Origin: Boswellia sacra
Lineage: Eukaryota; Streptophyta; Magnoliopsida; Sapindales; Burseraceae
DNA: 64,000 nt
Direction: 5' to 3'
Assembly: GCA_013180625.2 (NCBI GenBank)
Contig: SNVD02015981.1
Location: forward strand, 1-64,000
A model generated the notes under the pieces. It was not told the origin of the DNA, did not search any database, and was given only the letters and a program-made list of their open reading frames with translations. Below, piece after piece: positions 61,782 to 64,000 of this stretch. Made by a program: the position numbers and the translations under genes. Numbering within the stretch: position 1 is the stretch's first letter; each line of letters begins with the position of its first letter.

Positions 61782-63269
61782 TTACTTTTGTTGTGAAATT
61801 GGGGGTGGAGGATATCCATAGAGTGGGGGAGGGTTTGATGGTAATGGAGGTGATGGAGGATAATACACTGGTGTTGGTGGCGGGGATGAGGAAGGCGTTC
61901 TTGTAGGTGGACATGGAGCTGGTCTTGGAGGTGATGGAGGCCCACTCAATGGAGGTGGATGTAAACGTGGAAGGGGAGGTCTTTGTACTGGAACTGCTGG
62001 TGGAGGGTGATACACGGGTGGACTATAAGATGGTGGAGGAGAATGGGGAGGCCTATGGGTAGGTGGAGGAGGAGGAGTGTGAGTTAATGGAGGAGAAGGA
62101 GATGGTGGATGTAAGCGTGGTGGTGGAGAAGAGGGTGCAGGAGGTCTTTGAACTGGAGTTGGTGGTGGATGGCTTGCTGGAGGCGACAATGGAGGGCGAT
62201 ATACCGGCGTAGGAGTGGGGGGTGGACATGTTGGAGGTGAAAGGGGAGGCCTATGGGTAGGTGGATGAGGAGGAGAAGGCCTATGAGTTGGTGGAGGAGA
62301 AGAGGGAGGGGGAACATGAGGTGGATATATAGGTGGAAGTGGCGTAGGAGGTCTTTGAGCTGGAGGAGGGCTTGATGGCGGGTGATGTACTGGTGGCGGA
62401 ATGGTGGGTGGACTTGTTGGTGAAGAAGGAGGTCTATGAGTGATTGGAGGAGAGCATGGAGGAGGGCTTCTCAAAGGAGGAGGAACATGAGGAGGATATA
62501 CATGTGGAGGTGGAGAAGAAGGTGGCTTAGGAGGCCTATGAACTGGTGGAGGGCTTGATGGAGGCTGGCATCTTGAAGGCGGTGAAAGGGGAGGCCTGTG
62601 ATGTGCAGGTGGATGATGAGGAGGTCTGTAAGGACTTATCAACGGCGGAGAAGGTGTGGGGGGTTTATGAACTCGTGGAGGTGAACGTTTATGTGGCGGT
62701 GATGAAGCACAAGGTGGCTTTATTGGGGGTTGGTGAACAGGTGGAGGATGTCTATGTTGCGGCGATCGTGGCAGAACTGGTCTGGCCGGACTTGGTGGAC
62801 GAACCGTCGGAGGGGTCTGAGGAGCTGGTGGAGTAGGGTAAGTAAATCGCAGAGGTGGTGGTGGTGGAGTTGGAGGAGCAACATATACTGGGCGTGACGG
62901 TGGAGGAAAACTCGGCGGGGGTGGTTGTGCCGGAGGCGGCGAGTTAGGTGGCGGCGAGTAGTGGCGATGGGGAGGAGCTGGTGGTGACGGATATACGCAA
63001 GGAGGCGATCTGTGTGGCGCAGAAGGTGGTCTACGTACAGGCGGGTGTTGGGGTCTGGATGGTGCCTGTGGAGGAGGGTGACCCACATGGAGTGGCGGAG
63101 GTGACAGAGGACTTCCATAACGCGGTGGAGGGTATACACCGTGGCATTGGATGCCGTAGGAATCACGATGGTCCGCTCCACCAAGGCCATTTTCACTCAA
63201 AATTACACTTCCAAAAGCAAAAACAAAAACAAGTGTTTTAAGCAAACTCAATTTGGGAACTCTTTTCAT
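61782..63269 (-). CDS. secreted proline-rich / extensin-like cell wall protein
   Basis: A single frame of 495 residues starts at the ATG at 63269. The frame is open 20 codons further upstream, but that extension begins at TTG. The N-terminus MKRVPKLSLLKTLVFVFAFG is a typical signal peptide. A short linker (SENGLGGADHRDSYGIQCHG) follows, then about 440 residues dominated by Pro, with Ser, His and Thr. Recurring motifs are SPPP, HRPP, HPPP, VYPP and RPPSPP; most are prolines in clusters of two to five. It would enter the secretory route, be hydroxylated and arabinosylated, and act in the wall as a hydroxyproline-rich glycoprotein. It lacks the regular SPPPP-plus-YVY pattern of classical extensins and shows no C-terminal hydrophobic tail for a GPI anchor, ending YPPPPISQQK. 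The repeated codons make an assembly or repeat-number error possible. Family-level call only. Confidence 0.85.
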   Translation of the reverse strand: MKRVPKLSLLKTLVFVFAFGSVILSENGLGGADHRDSYGIQCHGVYPPPRYGSPLSPPPLHVGHPPPQAPSRPQHPPVRRPPSAPHRSPPCVYPSPPAPPHRHYSPPPNSPPPAQPPPPSFPPPSRPVYVAPPTPPPPPLRFTYPTPPAPQTPPTVRPPSPARPVLPRSPQHRHPPPVHQPPIKPPCASSPPHKRSPPRVHKPPTPSPPLISPYRPPHHPPAHHRPPLSPPSRCQPPSSPPPVHRPPKPPSSPPPHVYPPHVPPPLRSPPPCSPPITHRPPSSPTSPPTIPPPVHHPPSSPPPAQRPPTPLPPIYPPHVPPPSSPPPTHRPSPPHPPTHRPPLSPPTCPPPTPTPVYRPPLSPPASHPPPTPVQRPPAPSSPPPRLHPPSPSPPLTHTPPPPPTHRPPHSPPPSYSPPVYHPPPAVPVQRPPLPRLHPPPLSGPPSPPRPAPCPPTRTPSSSPPPTPVYYPPSPPLPSNPPPLYGYPPPPISQQK

Positions 63270-63907
63270 GTTCAATGGAAGAAGAAGGAAGCTAGCTTTC
63301 ACGTAGCTGGCTGGAGCTGCTCTCTTCAAGAGAAGAGACTGTGAGGGACATTTAAGGCTTCATCAGGAAACAAGTTTAGAGAACAAGTGGCAGCCTTAAG
63401 CATGTCAGTTACAAGTCGTGGCAAAGCCCGTAATCCGTATTATAGATCTTGTCGCTTAGTAAAAGTCCAATTGTCGGTGTACTTGCACAAATGTCACCGT
63501 GACTGCTCTTAAAACGGTTTTCATGAGTCGACCTATCCAGTTTCTCATGGTCATGGGTCAAGGCTCAAACTTCTAGCCCTGTTTGGCCCACATAGAAACT
63601 CAATGTAAATAGAAGAAACGTAAGAGAAAACAATAAAAGGTCTACGAAAACTCCAAAAAGCCCCATCACTTTGTCATTTGAAATTGTAACCCTAACGAAA
63701 AGCAAAACAACAAATTGGAGATGCAAACTCAGACTGGTTAATTAAGTACTAGTCTAAGCATCGTTTGGTTACGAATTGGGGTGGTGGCAGCCGAGCAAGA
63801 ACAAATAAACAAATTAAAGTTTCGCATGCCTGCTTAGGGCCTTGTTGAATTGAATAGGCTTGTTGGGTTGGGTTTGGGTAGTTTGAGGTTTCCGGATATC
63901 TGAACTC
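63270..63907. promoter_or_regulatory. divergent promoter between proline-rich gene and ELM1
   Basis: 638 bases separate the two start codons. On the plus strand GGCCCA (63585-63590, a site II-like motif) and AACCCTAA (63688-63695, a telo-box) lie upstream of ELM1. This pair is common in promoters of housekeeping and organelle-related plant genes. No clear TATA box for either gene. Confidence 0.5.
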
Positions 63908-64000
63908 ATGAGGCCAATAAGGCTACCGGAGCCGCCTAGTCCTACCATGGGTGTCCCGGAGATCTTTGCAGCCGGTGCTTACAGCGTCATCAGACGGGCT
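63908..64000 (+). CDS. ELM1: mitochondrial fission protein ELM1, N-terminal fragment
   Basis: The frame starting at ATG 63908 reads MRPIRLPEPPSPTMGVPEIF followed by AAGAYSVIRRA and is open to the window edge (31 codons). The start MRPI.LPEPPS..GVP(D/E)IF and the following VVRRA-like segment are the conserved N-terminus of plant ELM1 proteins. ELM1 is a plant-specific factor on the outer face of mitochondria that recruits dynamin-related proteins for fission. The rest of the gene is outside the window, so whether it is intact cannot be told. Confidence 0.8.
   Translation, partial: MRPIRLPEPPSPTMGVPEIFAAGAYSVIRRA

Noticed and set aside
62546..62836. Plus-strand open frames (for example 96 codons) opposite the proline-rich gene
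   Set aside because: They are antisense shadows of proline codons (CCN read as NGG), with no start context or known similarity.
62720..63196. Minus-strand 158-codon His/Leu/Arg-rich frame
   Set aside because: It is an out-of-frame reading of the proline-rich gene.

Overview
This is nuclear DNA of a eudicot plant. Spliced GT-AG genes for conserved plant families sit in AT-rich intergenic DNA filled with Ty1/Copia elements, long solo LTRs and many terminal-inverted-repeat (TIR) elements. The chromoplast-type lycopene cyclase and the other proteins look rosid-like, but the sequence alone does not fix the species.

Layout. 1-8281: a Sirevirus-like Copia element, its 5' LTR cut by the window edge, coding region broken. 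8282-11664: AT-rich spacer. 11665-12633: two-exon DIVARICATA/MYBS-type MYB gene. 13022-14809 (-): decayed exons of a 20S proteasome beta-4 (PBG1) pseudogene. 15877-17173: non-autonomous PIF/Tourist-like element. 18216-21066: four-exon VAMP714-type R-SNARE gene. 23010-27752 (-): six-exon mitochondrial MscS-like channel (MSL1) gene with a retroposon and a MITE in its introns. 28590-29020, 33880-35235, 36761-37480: TIR elements with target-site duplications (TSDs). 30522-31989: broken copy of a lycopene beta-cyclase gene; 40622-42112: the intact, intronless copy. 42892-43472: PIF/Tourist-like MITE. 44673-53985: a second Copia element whose gag is split by a 3.64 kb solo LTR. 54223-58059: a second 3.84 kb solo LTR. 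58140-59044: a solo Copia LTR. 59114-60350 and 60631-61551: further TIR elements. 61782-63269 (-): a secreted proline-rich protein gene. 63908-64000: first 31 codons of a mitochondrial fission factor ELM1 gene, divergent from it.

The host genes do not form a pathway. They cover transcription (MYB), vesicle fusion (VAMP714), mitochondrial ion flux (MSL1), carotenoid cyclisation (cyclase plus its dead duplicate), cell wall (proline-rich protein) and mitochondrial division (ELM1). I found no CRISPR array, biosynthetic operon or convincing new system. The most informative content is the transposon stratigraphy and the two pseudogenes. Several apparent open frames begin at TTG; true ATG starts are given for the MYB, VAMP and proline-rich genes.
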